From the NCBI RefSeq assembly GCF_000765475.1, contig NZ_JRHO01000014.1:939007-1003006 (forward strand): a stretch of DNA of 64,000 bases, in the 5' to 3' direction. Positions within the stretch are counted from its first letter, which is position 1, and each line of letters begins with the position of its first letter. The notes below the pieces were generated by a model. It saw only the letters and a list, made by a program, of their open reading frames with translations, did no database searches and was not told the DNA's origin. The position numbers were made by a program, and so were the translations under genes. Positions 54,848-63,933 of the stretch are shown piece by piece. Source of the DNA: Methanococcoides methylutens. GTDB taxonomy: Archaea > Halobacteriota > Methanosarcinia > Methanosarcinales > Methanosarcinaceae.

Positions 54848-56380
54848 TTATTTGCTGATAGTTTTCTCATTTTCAAATGCTGGTAACCGGACATGGATCT
54901 CAGTTCCATTCCCTGTTTTAGTATCGATGCCCATATCACCTTTGTGTGCGCTTATGATCTTCTTACAGATGATCAGGCCGTAATCCCGGTTAGTGCAACA
55001 GATATCACTTTCACTGGCATCTTCCGGAATATCGGTGCAAAACTGGCAGAGTATATCGTTTGGAATTCCCGGTCCTGAATCTCGTACAATGATATGCACA
55101 ATTCCATTCTCTTCTGAAGATGACACCGATACCGTTTCTCCTGCAGGAGTGAATTTTATTGCATTGTCAAGCAGGTGTATTAGCACAGATTCGATATATT
55201 TGCTATTGCCTTTCACTATTGGCAATGTTTCAGGTATCTCTTTTTTGAATTCAATGCCTTTATGCTCTATATTGGAGAGCATGCTGGCAGCTATGCTTTC
55301 CAGCATCTCTTTGAGGTCTATGAGGCTAAATGTATATTTTATAGTTTCATTTTGCATGTCGCTGACATAGAACAGTGATTCTATCAAATGTCGAAGACGT
55401 TCTGAGTTATGGACAACAGTTTTCATGGTCTTCTTTTGATGCTCGTTCAACTCACCCAGACGCTCATTGTATAGAAGTTCACTAAATCCTTTTATCGATA
55501 TCAGAGGGGTTCGAAGTTCGTGGTTGATGTTTGCCAGGAACTCATCCTTCATCTTATGGGAAAGACGAAGCTTCTCATTTGCCTTTGTGAGCTCTTCTTC
55601 CATGTTCGCTCTTTCGGTGTTGTCTTCACCTGAGCGGATCATGCCGATGATCTTTCCTTCCTCATCCTTTAAGATCACATCATGCCAGAGTATCAGTCTT
55701 TTTTCTGTGGTCCCATCGCTGTTCCTTGTCAATAGCGGCAGTTCATGGAATTCAGGCAGTTCTCTTTTACCTTCAAATATCTGGAATAGTTCTTTTTTCT
55801 GGATATCTTTCGTATCTTCCGGGAAGAAATCGGTCAGGCTTTTTCCTATAATGTCCTCTTTCTTCCATCCCAGCAAGTTACAAGCTTTCTTATTGGCAAA
55901 ATCGATGCTTGAATCTTTATCAAGTATTATTATAATGGAACCTATGACATCAAGGTACTGGGAGGCCTGATTTCGTTCTTTGATAACTTTATCCTGCAAA
56001 TGTTTGATCTTTAACAACGCTTTCACACGTGTAGTGATCTCCATATAACTGACCGGTTTGTTAACGAAGTCATCAGCTCCTTCTTCAAGGCTTTTTATCT
56101 TTTCATCCTTTTTATCGGGAGTTGCAATAATGACGATTGGTATGAGCTTTGTACTTTCGTTGCTCTTCAGTATCCTGCATATCTCATGAGCAGGAATGTC
56201 CTTTATCATGTTATCAAGCAGGATGAGGTCCGGTTCATTATCAATGGCTTTTTGGAGTCCTTCGTTTCCGGAAGATGATCTGATGATATCCTGTTCAGAG
56301 ATAAGAATGGATTCCAGAAGCTCGACATTGCGGCCTTCGCTGTCGATGATGAGTATCTTTGATCTTTCTTTCTGGTTCAT
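54848..56380 (-). CDS. Hybrid sensor: response receiver, PAS, histidine kinase
   Basis: 510 residues from ATG 56380, which GGAG precedes at 6 nt (ATG 56392 lies before it). Receiver domain (about 5-125) with phospho-acceptor Asp in LILLDNMI, a coiled linker, a PAS domain (about 145-265), then HisKA with FLANINHELRTPL and HATPase with NAIKFTPAG, DSGPGIP and GLIICKKII. No membrane segment, so a cytoplasmic sensor. No DNA-binding output or cognate regulator lies beside it. Confidence 0.92.
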   Translation of the reverse strand: MNQKERSKILIIDSEGRNVELLESILISEQDIIRSSSGNEGLQKAIDNEPDLILLDNMIKDIPAHEICRILKSNESTKLIPIVIIATPDKKDEKIKSLEEGADDFVNKPVSYMEITTRVKALLKIKHLQDKVIKERNQASQYLDVIGSIIIILDKDSSIDFANKKACNLLGWKKEDIIGKSLTDFFPEDTKDIQKKELFQIFEGKRELPEFHELPLLTRNSDGTTEKRLILWHDVILKDEEGKIIGMIRSGEDNTERANMEEELTKANEKLRLSHKMKDEFLANINHELRTPLISIKGFSELLYNERLGELNEHQKKTMKTVVHNSERLRHLIESLFYVSDMQNETIKYTFSLIDLKEMLESIAASMLSNIEHKGIEFKKEIPETLPIVKGNSKYIESVLIHLLDNAIKFTPAGETVSVSSSEENGIVHIIVRDSGPGIPNDILCQFCTDIPEDASESDICCTNRDYGLIICKKIISAHKGDMGIDTKTGNGTEIHVRLPAFENEKTISK

Positions 56381-56561
56381 TCCTTTCTCCATGAAAACTA
56401 TAGTGGATCTTTAAAGATCCATAACATATCTTCGAAATGGTAATGAAAATGAAGCTTTGCGTGCACTACAAATTTTTACTATTTTAGATAGCAATAGCGC
56501 CACATTTGCTATTTTCTTATTCTTTCAAGTATTACCGTTTATTCTTATGTTATAAAATCAT

Positions 56562-58433
56562 TCATCTTTTTATAAATGATGACGTTTTCTTTCCTTTTCT
56601 TGATATGAGACAGTTCCATGTATTTCCGATGAGGTCCTCTCGACCTGCCTGCTTGAGACCTTCGTATACAAGGCTCTGGTTTCGGGGGTCACGGTAATGC
56701 ATCATAGCACGTTGTATGTTCTTTTCCCTTCGTGATGTAGCTACATATACCTTCTTCCCCGTGAAGGGGTCCAGCCCTGTGTGGAACATGCAGGTGGCAG
56801 CTGTCATGGGTGTTGGTGTGAAGTCCTGCACCTGTTCAGTATACCTGTTCGTTTCCTTTATGTACTCTGCCAGTTCGACCATGTCTTCCATGGTGCAGGC
56901 AGGGTGTCCTGACATGAGGAACGTCACAAGATACTGGTCTTTGTTAAGCTTCTTGTTCGTCTTCTCAAAGATGTCGGCAAATTCCTCGAAAACCTCTTTT
57001 CCAGGCTTTTTCATGCAGTCGGTAACCTCTTTAGAATAGTGTTCAGGAGCGATCTTCAGCTGTCCACTGATATGATGTTCACATAGCTCTTCGATATATT
57101 CAGGGTCGAGAAGTGCAAGGTCATAACGTACACCGTAACTTACAAAGACGTTCTTTACCTCGGGGATCTCCCGGAGGAGACGTAACATCTCTATGTTCTC
57201 TTTGTGGGATGTGTCCATGGAGGGGCAGGGTTCAGGATACAGGCAGAGCTTATCCTTGCATGCTCCGCTCTTTTCCCATTTCTTGCACTTCATGGCATAC
57301 ATGTTGGCGCTGGGACCTCCGACTCCGATTATATTGCCTTTGAATCCTTTTAGTTTCGTAAGCAAGTGTGCTTCACGCACTATGGACTCGATGCTTCGAC
57401 TTGAAACGGTACGTCCCTGATGCTGGGTTATGGCGCAGAAAGAGCAGCTTCCAAAGCAACCCCTGTGAGTTGTAATTGAGAATTTAACAGTTTCCAGTGC
57501 CGGCACTTTTTCCTTGTAAGAGGGATGTTCTTCCCTTGTGTATGGCAACTCGTAGACATGGTCAAGTTCTTCCTGTGAAAGCTGCCTCATCGGAGGGTTC
57601 TGGATGATGGTTGTTTTTGGATGGGGCTGTATTAGCGCTATGCCTCTGACAGGGTCCTGCTGTTCATACATCAGCTTGAATGCTTTTGCATAGAGTTGCT
57701 TGTCAGATGATACTTCTGTGTAGGAAGGAAGTTCCACGTAAGGGAAAGTGGTATCTTCACTTGTCTTCATTTCCTTCCACTTTTTCACTTCCAGCTTCCA
57801 GGCAGTTCCCTTGATATCCCTTATGCTGCTGATATCCTCGCCTGCATCAAGTCTTCGGGCAATTTCTGTGGTCTGCAATTCTCCCATTCCATAGACCAGC
57901 AGGTCCGCAGGAGCATCTGCAAGTACGGATTGCCTTACTTTGTCGGACCAGTAGTCATATTCTGCAAAACGGCGGAGGGATGCCTCGATACCTCCGATCA
58001 CTATCGGTACGTCAGGGTATGCTTGCTTCAGTCTGTTGGAATAAACGACAGTTGCACGATTCGGACGCATTCCGGTTTTGCCTCCGGGGGAGTACAGGTC
58101 CTTTGGCCGGGGTTTGAGTGCAGGTGTGTAATTGCTGACCATTGAGTCAGTGTTGCCAGCAGCTACTGCGAAAAAGAGGCGTGGTCTGCCAAGTTTCATG
58201 AAGTCATCGGTATTATCCCATTCTGGCTGGGCGATGATACCTACTTTAAAACCGGCATCTTCGAGGACACGGCCTATTATCGTTGCACCAAAGCCTGGAT
58301 GGTCTACGTATGCATCCCCGGAAATGATGATGATATCAAGCTCATCCCATCCGCGTCTTTTGCACTCTTTGCGGTCCATGGGGAGGAATCCAGACTCATA
58401 AGAGCCTTTTTGTTTACGTTTTTTTCCTGACAT
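56562..58433 (-). CDS. YgiQ-family radical SAM protein (UPF0313)
   Basis: 623 residues. N-terminal B12-binding-like region (GDAYVDHPGFGATIIGRVLEDAG), then the radical-SAM core with CFGSCSFCAITQHQGR near residue 340 and GVGGPSANMY, plus an additional Cys stretch (CKKWEKSGACKDKLCLYPEPC) usual for YgiQ. Length is standard. The reaction is unknown. A run of short-spaced genes follows on the same strand (MBL, TatD are upstream). Confidence 0.93.
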   Translation of the reverse strand: MSGKKRKQKGSYESGFLPMDRKECKRRGWDELDIIIISGDAYVDHPGFGATIIGRVLEDAGFKVGIIAQPEWDNTDDFMKLGRPRLFFAVAAGNTDSMVSNYTPALKPRPKDLYSPGGKTGMRPNRATVVYSNRLKQAYPDVPIVIGGIEASLRRFAEYDYWSDKVRQSVLADAPADLLVYGMGELQTTEIARRLDAGEDISSIRDIKGTAWKLEVKKWKEMKTSEDTTFPYVELPSYTEVSSDKQLYAKAFKLMYEQQDPVRGIALIQPHPKTTIIQNPPMRQLSQEELDHVYELPYTREEHPSYKEKVPALETVKFSITTHRGCFGSCSFCAITQHQGRTVSSRSIESIVREAHLLTKLKGFKGNIIGVGGPSANMYAMKCKKWEKSGACKDKLCLYPEPCPSMDTSHKENIEMLRLLREIPEVKNVFVSYGVRYDLALLDPEYIEELCEHHISGQLKIAPEHYSKEVTDCMKKPGKEVFEEFADIFEKTNKKLNKDQYLVTFLMSGHPACTMEDMVELAEYIKETNRYTEQVQDFTPTPMTAATCMFHTGLDPFTGKKVYVATSRREKNIQRAMMHYRDPRNQSLVYEGLKQAGREDLIGNTWNCLISRKGKKTSSFIKR

Positions 58434-58444
58434 GATCTTTCTCT

Positions 58445-59080
58445 TTATCGGAATGATTTTGACATTTGCAGGGACAGGAGTATCTGTTTATTCACGTCCT
58501 CACTGGTTACAGGACCGTGTCCTGGGTAAAGGGTGATAACGTCCAGATCGGTGAGCTTTTCAATGGATCTTGAGAGCTCTTCCATGTTACCTCCTGCAAA
58601 ATCAGTACGTCCAATACCGCCATTAGGGAACACGGTATCCCCTGAAAAGAGCCCTTTGGAATAAGGTTCATAGAGGCTGATACCACCTGGGGTATGTCCG
58701 GGTGTATGGATCAGTTGAAGTGCTTCTGTGTCACTTATCCGGATGATGTCGCCGTCCTCATAGAGTATATCCGGTTCAAAGTTGGGTGCCGGGGATGAGA
58801 ACAACATGGATGCGCTTGTCTCCTCACTTTTCAAAGATGCAGCATCGTCCTTGTGTATCGCTATGGGTGCGTCACAGAGCTCAGCCACAGGTTTTGCAGC
58901 TGCACTGTGATCGAAATGTCCATGGGTGAGGATGATCAGTTCGATATTCCTTGGGTCGGTAAGCTCTTCCAGCTTTTGGATAAGCTTGCTCGTATCCATT
59001 CCCGGGTCGATGAGTATCTTTTCATTGATGAGGTATGAATTGGATGCATATGGTGATGTGTTGATCCTCTGAACTTTCAT
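58445..59080 (-). CDS. Metallo-beta-lactamase fold hydrolase, glyoxalase II-like
   Basis: 211 residues. Zinc motif THGHFDHSAA (H-x-H-x-D-H), then HTPGHTPGGISLY, FSGDTVFPNGGIGRTDF and a C-terminal LYPGHGP. These give the complete two-metal site of hydroxyacylglutathione hydrolase relatives, though methanogens lack glutathione, so another thioester is the likely substrate. It lies 11 bp from the YgiQ gene on the same strand and 21 bp from tatD. Confidence 0.9.
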   Translation of the reverse strand: MKVQRINTSPYASNSYLINEKILIDPGMDTSKLIQKLEELTDPRNIELIILTHGHFDHSAAAKPVAELCDAPIAIHKDDAASLKSEETSASMLFSSPAPNFEPDILYEDGDIIRISDTEALQLIHTPGHTPGGISLYEPYSKGLFSGDTVFPNGGIGRTDFAGGNMEELSRSIEKLTDLDVITLYPGHGPVTSEDVNKQILLSLQMSKSFR

Positions 59081-59101
59081 TATGTATCTCCTTTTGTTAT
59101 C

Positions 59102-59857
59102 TTAAAGACCAAATACACTTCTTGTATTTTTAAGGGTTGCCTTTGCAATTGCTTCTTCTTCAATTCCCTTTGCCTCTGCAATCACCGGAAGAATGTCCAG
59201 CACGAATGCAGGTTCATTGCGTCCCTTTCTGGGAGATAAGTAAGGGCTGTCGGTCTCGATCAGTATTTTGTCAAGGGGTACATTTTCAGCTATGGACCTG
59301 TGATGATCTGAAAAACATACAATGGTGGGGATTGAGATGTAGTATCCGGCATCTGTTATCATGCTGGCGGTCTCTACTGAGCCTCCGTAGCAATGGAAGA
59401 TGACCTTATCAAGATCCCGTACCATCTCGAAAGAATCCTCTTCGGCTTCCCTTCCATGTATAATGAGGGGTTTATTATAACTGTCTGCTATCTCGATGAC
59501 CTTTTGGAAGTATTCTTTCTGGTGTTCCCTTTCCTTGCTATCCTTATAGTAGTGGTAATCAAGACCCGCTTCGCCGATGCCGACACTGTTCTCAGCTTCC
59601 TGTTCAAGCTGGAGAAGGATCTCGTCGGCGACTTCGTTACCGTAATGAGAAACAACAAGTGGGCTAAGGCCTATTGTAGGATGAATAAAATCGTATTGTT
59701 TTGCAAGTGCGAGTGTTGAGATGTTCGTCTTAAGGTCAATACCTGAATTGACCATTTCAACAACACCCGCATTGCGTGCTCTTTCAATTACTTCTTCACG
59801 GTCACGTTTGAATTTCGGGAAATCCAGGTGACAGTGTGAATCTATGACCTCTTGCAT
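59102..59857 (-). CDS. tatD: TatD family metal-dependent hydrolase
   Basis: 251 residues. TIM-barrel amidohydrolase, probable DNase. DSHCHLDFPKF at the N-terminus, GIGEAGLDYHY (catalytic Glu), PLIIHGREAEED, HCYGGSVETA and the final LIETDSPYLSP. Its ATG sits directly after the left direct repeat of the integrated element. The ancestral arrangement would have placed it immediately after leuA, with the ribosome site formed by leuA stop-region bases (TAAGGAGC-ATG). Confidence 0.93.
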   Translation of the reverse strand: MQEVIDSHCHLDFPKFKRDREEVIERARNAGVVEMVNSGIDLKTNISTLALAKQYDFIHPTIGLSPLVVSHYGNEVADEILLQLEQEAENSVGIGEAGLDYHYYKDSKEREHQKEYFQKVIEIADSYNKPLIIHGREAEEDSFEMVRDLDKVIFHCYGGSVETASMITDAGYYISIPTIVCFSDHHRSIAENVPLDKILIETDSPYLSPRKGRNEPAFVLDILPVIAEAKGIEEEAIAKATLKNTRSVFGL

Positions 59858-59860
59858 GCT

Positions 59861-59900
59861 CCTTATGTTTTAAGGAGCATGTTAATAGCTGTTACGAGCG
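59861..59900. repeat. attL-like direct repeat (native leuA 3' end remnant)
   Basis: The 30-bp core at 59871-59900 is identical to 61621-61650. The flanking 10 bp differ at two positions. Read on the minus strand it still encodes ...[11 protein letters not shown] and a stop, i.e. the last codons of leuA, with only synonymous differences (AAA ACA versus AAG ACG). Confidence 0.9.
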
Positions 59901-59970
59901 TTTTCAGTTATATTGCTTTAAAAGATCTAACACGACAACCCTTATTAATTAATAAACAGAATTTCGTTTC

Positions 59971-61227
59971 ATGGCTGTTCGACAAACTCTGAAAACCCGC
60001 GAATTCGGATATGAATTATCAGGATTCGAACACAATCTTATCTTTGAAAAAGATGAAATCGGGTTTGTGAGGTTTGATGGGAGAAGTCGTTCTATCTTTT
60101 ATCTTGATCCATCTCCGTTTCTTCAAAGCCCAAAAAGAGAAATCTATGCAATAAGAGATTCAGATGTTCCCCTTCCTGCTAAAAATGAATTTATTGAAGT
60201 GACATCGTTTGAACTTGAAAGAGTTGTTAGTGGAAGAATGAACAATTTAGTCAATACTAACGTGAAGTATGTAAGATCCTGGGAAAAGGCAGATCCAAAA
60301 AAGCTACTTCATCGAAAGGTTATGAACTCAGAGGAATATGTTGATTTTTTTAAAAGGCCTTTTAAAAAAGAAGCTGAGAATATAGATGAAATAGCACAGA
60401 CACTTGCATTGTGTTCTGTTTCTTCGAATGCAGTTGGTATTAATGAAAAAGGTGGTATTGATTCAGGAATCATCTCTAAAAAAAGTGGCTGGGAGCACTT
60501 CAAGTCTATAATGAGAATTATACCAAAGGAATTTAAATCGACAAAATCTGCATATTATTACAATTCACTTGAAGTTGAAAAGAATGTAAATCCAAAAGAT
60601 AGCTTGGAAGTGAATTTGTCAATATTTAATCCAAAAGAAATGTTTGTACATGTTCCAGTAACATTTGATATTGATACAAGGCGTAGAGATGAATATTTAA
60701 AAGATATTACATTTGAAATCCCATTTGCTCGGGCACAATTGATTGATTCTCTTATGTTTCAACCGGAAATTACAAAAAAAGCTGAGAAACGCCTTACTGA
60801 TCGTATTTATGATATGATTGAAACGTTCACTCATGCAGATACGTTTTCATACAAACAAGACTTGGGCGATGCGGCTCCTAAGATAGCATCTAGTATTGCT
60901 AGAATGAATTTTAAATCAGAAGTTTCTGTTGATGATGTAGACAATGGTTATAATAATTGGTTGGACATGTTTCACCATTCTCAACAATTTAGAGATTCCA
61001 ATCTTGAAACAAATGAAATTTTCCGACTACCTGAAAATGCTAAAAATCTCTATCTTGAGATGGAACAATACTTTGGTGTGGACACGATTATTGACATTGC
61101 AGATATTGAAAAAATCACACGCCTTTCTCCCAAAGCACTTTCAGATGCTATTGCTAAATTGGTAAATGTAGGTGCAGTATACTCGCCGAGGCAAAAAAGT
61201 ATTAAATTGTTGTCATTTAGAATTTGA
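59971..61227 (+). CDS. Unknown 418-residue protein of the integrated element
   Basis: 418 residues, soluble, Lys/Asn/Ile-rich. I recognise no named family. The C-terminal 60 residues look like a winged helix (DIADIEKITRLSPKALSDAIAKLVNVGAVYS). Residues about 295-340 (APKIASSIARMNFKSEVSVDDVDNGYN) resemble the helical lid of MCM helicases, but there is no Walker A, so no ATPase. A DNA-binding replication or regulatory role for the element is therefore inferred. Next gene begins 12 bp later. Confidence 0.7.
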   Translation: MAVRQTLKTREFGYELSGFEHNLIFEKDEIGFVRFDGRSRSIFYLDPSPFLQSPKREIYAIRDSDVPLPAKNEFIEVTSFELERVVSGRMNNLVNTNVKYVRSWEKADPKKLLHRKVMNSEEYVDFFKRPFKKEAENIDEIAQTLALCSVSSNAVGINEKGGIDSGIISKKSGWEHFKSIMRIIPKEFKSTKSAYYYNSLEVEKNVNPKDSLEVNLSIFNPKEMFVHVPVTFDIDTRRRDEYLKDITFEIPFARAQLIDSLMFQPEITKKAEKRLTDRIYDMIETFTHADTFSYKQDLGDAAPKIASSIARMNFKSEVSVDDVDNGYNNWLDMFHHSQQFRDSNLETNEIFRLPENAKNLYLEMEQYFGVDTIIDIADIEKITRLSPKALSDAIAKLVNVGAVYSPRQKSIKLLSFRI

Positions 61228-61239
61228 TTGAGGGTAGGT

Positions 61240-61473
61240 ATGATCACACAAGAAATGTATGATGCTGTGGAAGAATCTGATGATCTAAAATGGGATGTAA
61301 TCAAGTATGAAGATTAGATTGAAGATATAAATCGGAAAATAGAAGCAGCAATTAACGATGATGTGAAATTTGATTTGTATCAAGAACGTAAAGGGATACA
61401 GGAATTACTCGATGCCACAAAGTCACGCATTGATGAAATACAATCTGTGTTTAACCCTATATCTTTTAATTAA
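61240..61473 (+). CDS. Small coiled-coil protein with in-frame UAG (possible pyrrolysine)
   Basis: 77 codons with UAG at 61315-61317 (codon 26) in an otherwise open frame ending UAA. A good ribosome site (GAGGGTAGGT) precedes ATG 61240, and the preceding stop is only 12 bp away. The protein is acidic and helical (DAVEESDDLKWDVIKYED before the UAG; IEDINRKIEAAIND after), probably a coiled coil. The heptad-like pattern continues across the UAG, suggesting one reading unit. Function unknown; may partner the 418-residue protein. Confidence 0.6.
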
Positions 61474-61511
61474 TTTTTTGTCTAAATGCAATAAAATCGT
61501 CAAAAACAGTA

Positions 61512-61531
61512 ATGCTTCACAATTGTGTGAA
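61512..61531 (+). terminator. Hairpin at the end of the element genes
   Basis: GCTTCACA and TGTGAAGC form an 8-bp stem around ATTG, downstream of the UAG-containing ORF. A second small palindrome AGCCT-AAGATA-AGGCT near 61562-61577 may end leuA transcription from the other side. Confidence 0.6.
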
Positions 61532-61610
61532 GCTTTATTGATGGTTTCTATGGAAGTCACAAGCCTAAGATAAGGCTCATGACATCCATTATTAAACTGC
61601 TCGTAAAAGT

Positions 61611-61650
61611 CCTTACGTCTTAAGGAGCATGTTAATAGCTGTTACGAGCG
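61611..61650. repeat. attR-like direct repeat (leuA 3' end)
   Basis: Forms the present 3' end of leuA on the minus strand. Core 61621-61650 is identical to 59871-59900, and the outer 10 bp (61611-61620) hold the AAG ACG TAA ending. Confidence 0.9.
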
Positions 61651-63158
61651 CTTCTACAGAAGCCAGGACAATATCCGCGTTTGCTGCGCGGGCTGTGACG
61701 ATTCTGCCTTTTTCATCCTGTACGCCGATAACGACCTCTGCAAGTGCATCTGCACCGCCGGTCACAGCTTCTATTCTGAAGTCATGTATGCTTACGCTGG
61801 TTGCATGTTTTCCGATGAGGGTCTCAACGGCTTTCAGGGCTGCATCCACAGGTCCGACACCTACATCGGATGTGATACGCTCGGTTCCGTTGACCAGAGC
61901 CTTTACAACAGCTGTTGATGTGGTGACATTTCCTGTCATCACGCTCACCTCTTTGAGATCGATGGTTGGCATTCCTTCAGGTTTACCAAGGATATCGAAT
62001 GCTATTACATAGAGGTCGGCATCGGTTATGCGTTTGCCTTTGTCTGCAAGCAGTTTTACCTTGTCGATGATGGCATCGAGCTGTTCATCGGAAGGATGGA
62101 TGTTCGCAGATTGAAGTGATCTGAGAACTGCATGTCTGCCTGCGTGTTTTCCGAGTACTATCCTGCGTGTATGGCCCACCATTTCCGGTGTCATGATGCC
62201 GGGTTCGAATGTATCGGAGTTTTCGAGGACGCCGTGTGTGTGTATGCCTGATTCATGGGCAAATGCGTTTTCTCCGACGATCGGCATATGCGGTGGAATG
62301 GCTACTCCTGTATATCGTTCTACCATACGCGCAGTTTCAACGATGTATTCGGTGTTGATGTTCGTCTTTGCACCATAGATGGAGCGCAGGCTCATTACTG
62401 TCTCCGCAAGATCGGCATTTCCTGCACGCTCTCCAAGTCCGTTGACCGTTACCTGTGCCTGGCTTGCACCGGCTTCTATGGCCATCAGACTGTTTGCTAC
62501 GGCAAGTCCGAAGTCATTGTGGCAGTGAGTGTCGATAGGGATGTTAATGTCCTTGTCCAGTTCACTTATGAGACGATACATGCCTGATGGAGCAATCACT
62601 CCCACGGTATCAGGAACGTTGATGATGTCACACCCTGCATCCTCTACTGCTTTGTAGACCTCGATCAGATAGTCCATATCTGTTCGTGTCGCGTCCATTG
62701 CAGAGAACATGCAGCGCATGCCGTGGTCCTTGATGTACTCTACGGCATTGGTCGCCATTTCAATGACTTCTTCACGGCTCTTCTTAATAGTATGTATCCT
62801 CTGGATATCAGATGTGGAAACGAAGGTGTGTATCATTCCTACATCTGCCTGGATACAGGCATCAAGGTCTTTTGTGAGTACACGTGCAAGACCACATACC
62901 TCTGATGTGAGGCCTGCGGTTGCGATATTGTGCACGGATTCCATATCACCTGCAGAGGCGATCGGGAATCCTGCCTCGATAGTATCCACTCCAAGCTTTG
63001 CAAGCTGATGAGCAATCTCAATCTTTTGCTCAGGAGTTAGGGATACACCGGGGGTTTGTTCGCCGTCACGAAGGGTCGTGTCAAAAATGCTTATCTTTCG
63101 GTCTTGAATCGGTTTATCGCCGTAAAAAGCGATCCCTCAGTTGTGTAGTTGTATCCAT
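61613..63158 (-). CDS. leuA: 2-isopropylmalate synthase family (LeuA/CimA type), apparent frameshift near the 5' end
   Basis: Condenses acetyl-CoA with 2-oxoisovalerate (or pyruvate, if CimA). The HMGL-like barrel [32 protein letters not shown] and NGLGERAGN is complete, followed by the regulatory LeuA dimer domain. The catalytic start [10 protein letters not shown] lies upstream of the first in-frame GTG (62989) in a frame with no usual start. An ATG at 63158, 33 bp from a TATA box, opens the other frame as [11 protein letters not shown]. Removing one base of the five-A run at 63124-63128 joins them into about 514 residues, the normal length. A sequencing error, a real mutation or a programmed shift are all possible. 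Confidence 0.85.
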
Positions 63159-63186
63159 AATGATCGTATAATCTACATGATTAATG

Positions 63187-63195
63187 GTATAAATA
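63187..63195 (-). promoter_or_regulatory. TATA box of leuA
   Basis: TATTTATAC on the minus strand, centred 33 bp before the ATG at 63158. Transcription would start within about 10 nt of that ATG, supporting it as the true leuA start. Confidence 0.6.
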
Positions 63196-63933
63196 GGAAA
63201 TGGTGGTTGTATTGGTTTCTTTAGGAGGTCACTATATAGAATGTGTTTATAATGTGTTGTACTTCAGCAATGTCACGGCAGGTCAGGATCATTCTAGGTA
63301 TGCCAGAGCAAGTTTCATCATGAATTCTTTGTACCGGATCATTTGATATATTCCAATTGTTCACTTTTTCTGATCCCGATTTCCTTATTATTTCAAGCAT
63401 GGAAATACATTTGAAAGAAGCCTTTGATTCACTGGAAATTTGGTATATATGTTGTCGGAAAAAGCCTTCAATCACCCTTGGATATAAATCCGTGTCACAT
63501 ATTGACACACAACGTATAAATACGAGTGAGCTATTGTAGGGGTGCTCTCAGTGAGCTGGTCGCTGTCGATTCTGACACGATCTACTGAGAGTTCGAAAAA
63601 CGTCATACATTTTGCGTATATCGACACATTCTCCAAAAATGTGTCACAATCTTCCGATTCGGAAGGTATATATGCGATGAGATGTATTATGAGAATCCCG
63701 CACAACGTGCGTGGAATTTCAATCACCTCCATTTCAAAATCATTAGTGGAGACCGGAGCTTTTCCGGTCTGACGTTGAAAGTGGCAGTTCGGTTAATTCT
63801 GACTGATAGTGACTTTATCTATCAAAAGAACTAACCAACTATTGTGCAAAGAAAACAACTCTCTAATTAAACAAAAGAGTTCTTTTCCGACAATTCTTAG
63901 TTAACTTCCAAATTTTGTGTGCTTTAACAAATA
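63196..63933 (+). promoter_or_regulatory. rRNA operon promoter and leader region
   Basis: About 740 bp without a convincing gene. Successive TATA-like elements with suitable spacing: GGATATAAATCC (63480-63491), CGTATAAATACG (63513-63524), GCGTATATCG (63615-63624) and GGTATATATGCG (63665-63676), suggesting several tandem rRNA promoters. Downstream there is a GACCGGA-GCTTT-TCCGGTC hairpin (63751-63769) and GGTTAATTCT...AGAACTAACC (about 63790-63836) enclosing GATAG/CTATC, likely leader processing or antitermination structures before the 16S 5' end. Confidence 0.65.

Larger units (their letters stand above)
59871..61650 (+). mobile_element. Small integrated element at the leuA 3' end
   Basis: About 1.75 kb bounded by the 30-bp direct repeats, carrying two tightly linked plus-strand genes and a terminator hairpin. 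Composition is more AT-rich than neighbours. The duplicated target is the 3' end of leuA, and the differences between copies are synonymous, the signature of site-specific integration in which the element brings its own version of the gene end. No integrase is encoded inside, so it is either a satellite mobilised in trans or the remnant of a larger element. Confidence 0.75.

Noticed and set aside
63221..63772. Several 60-95 codon ORFs on both strands in the rRNA leader
   Set aside because: They overlap promoters and hairpins, lack ribosome sites and have no recognisable motifs.
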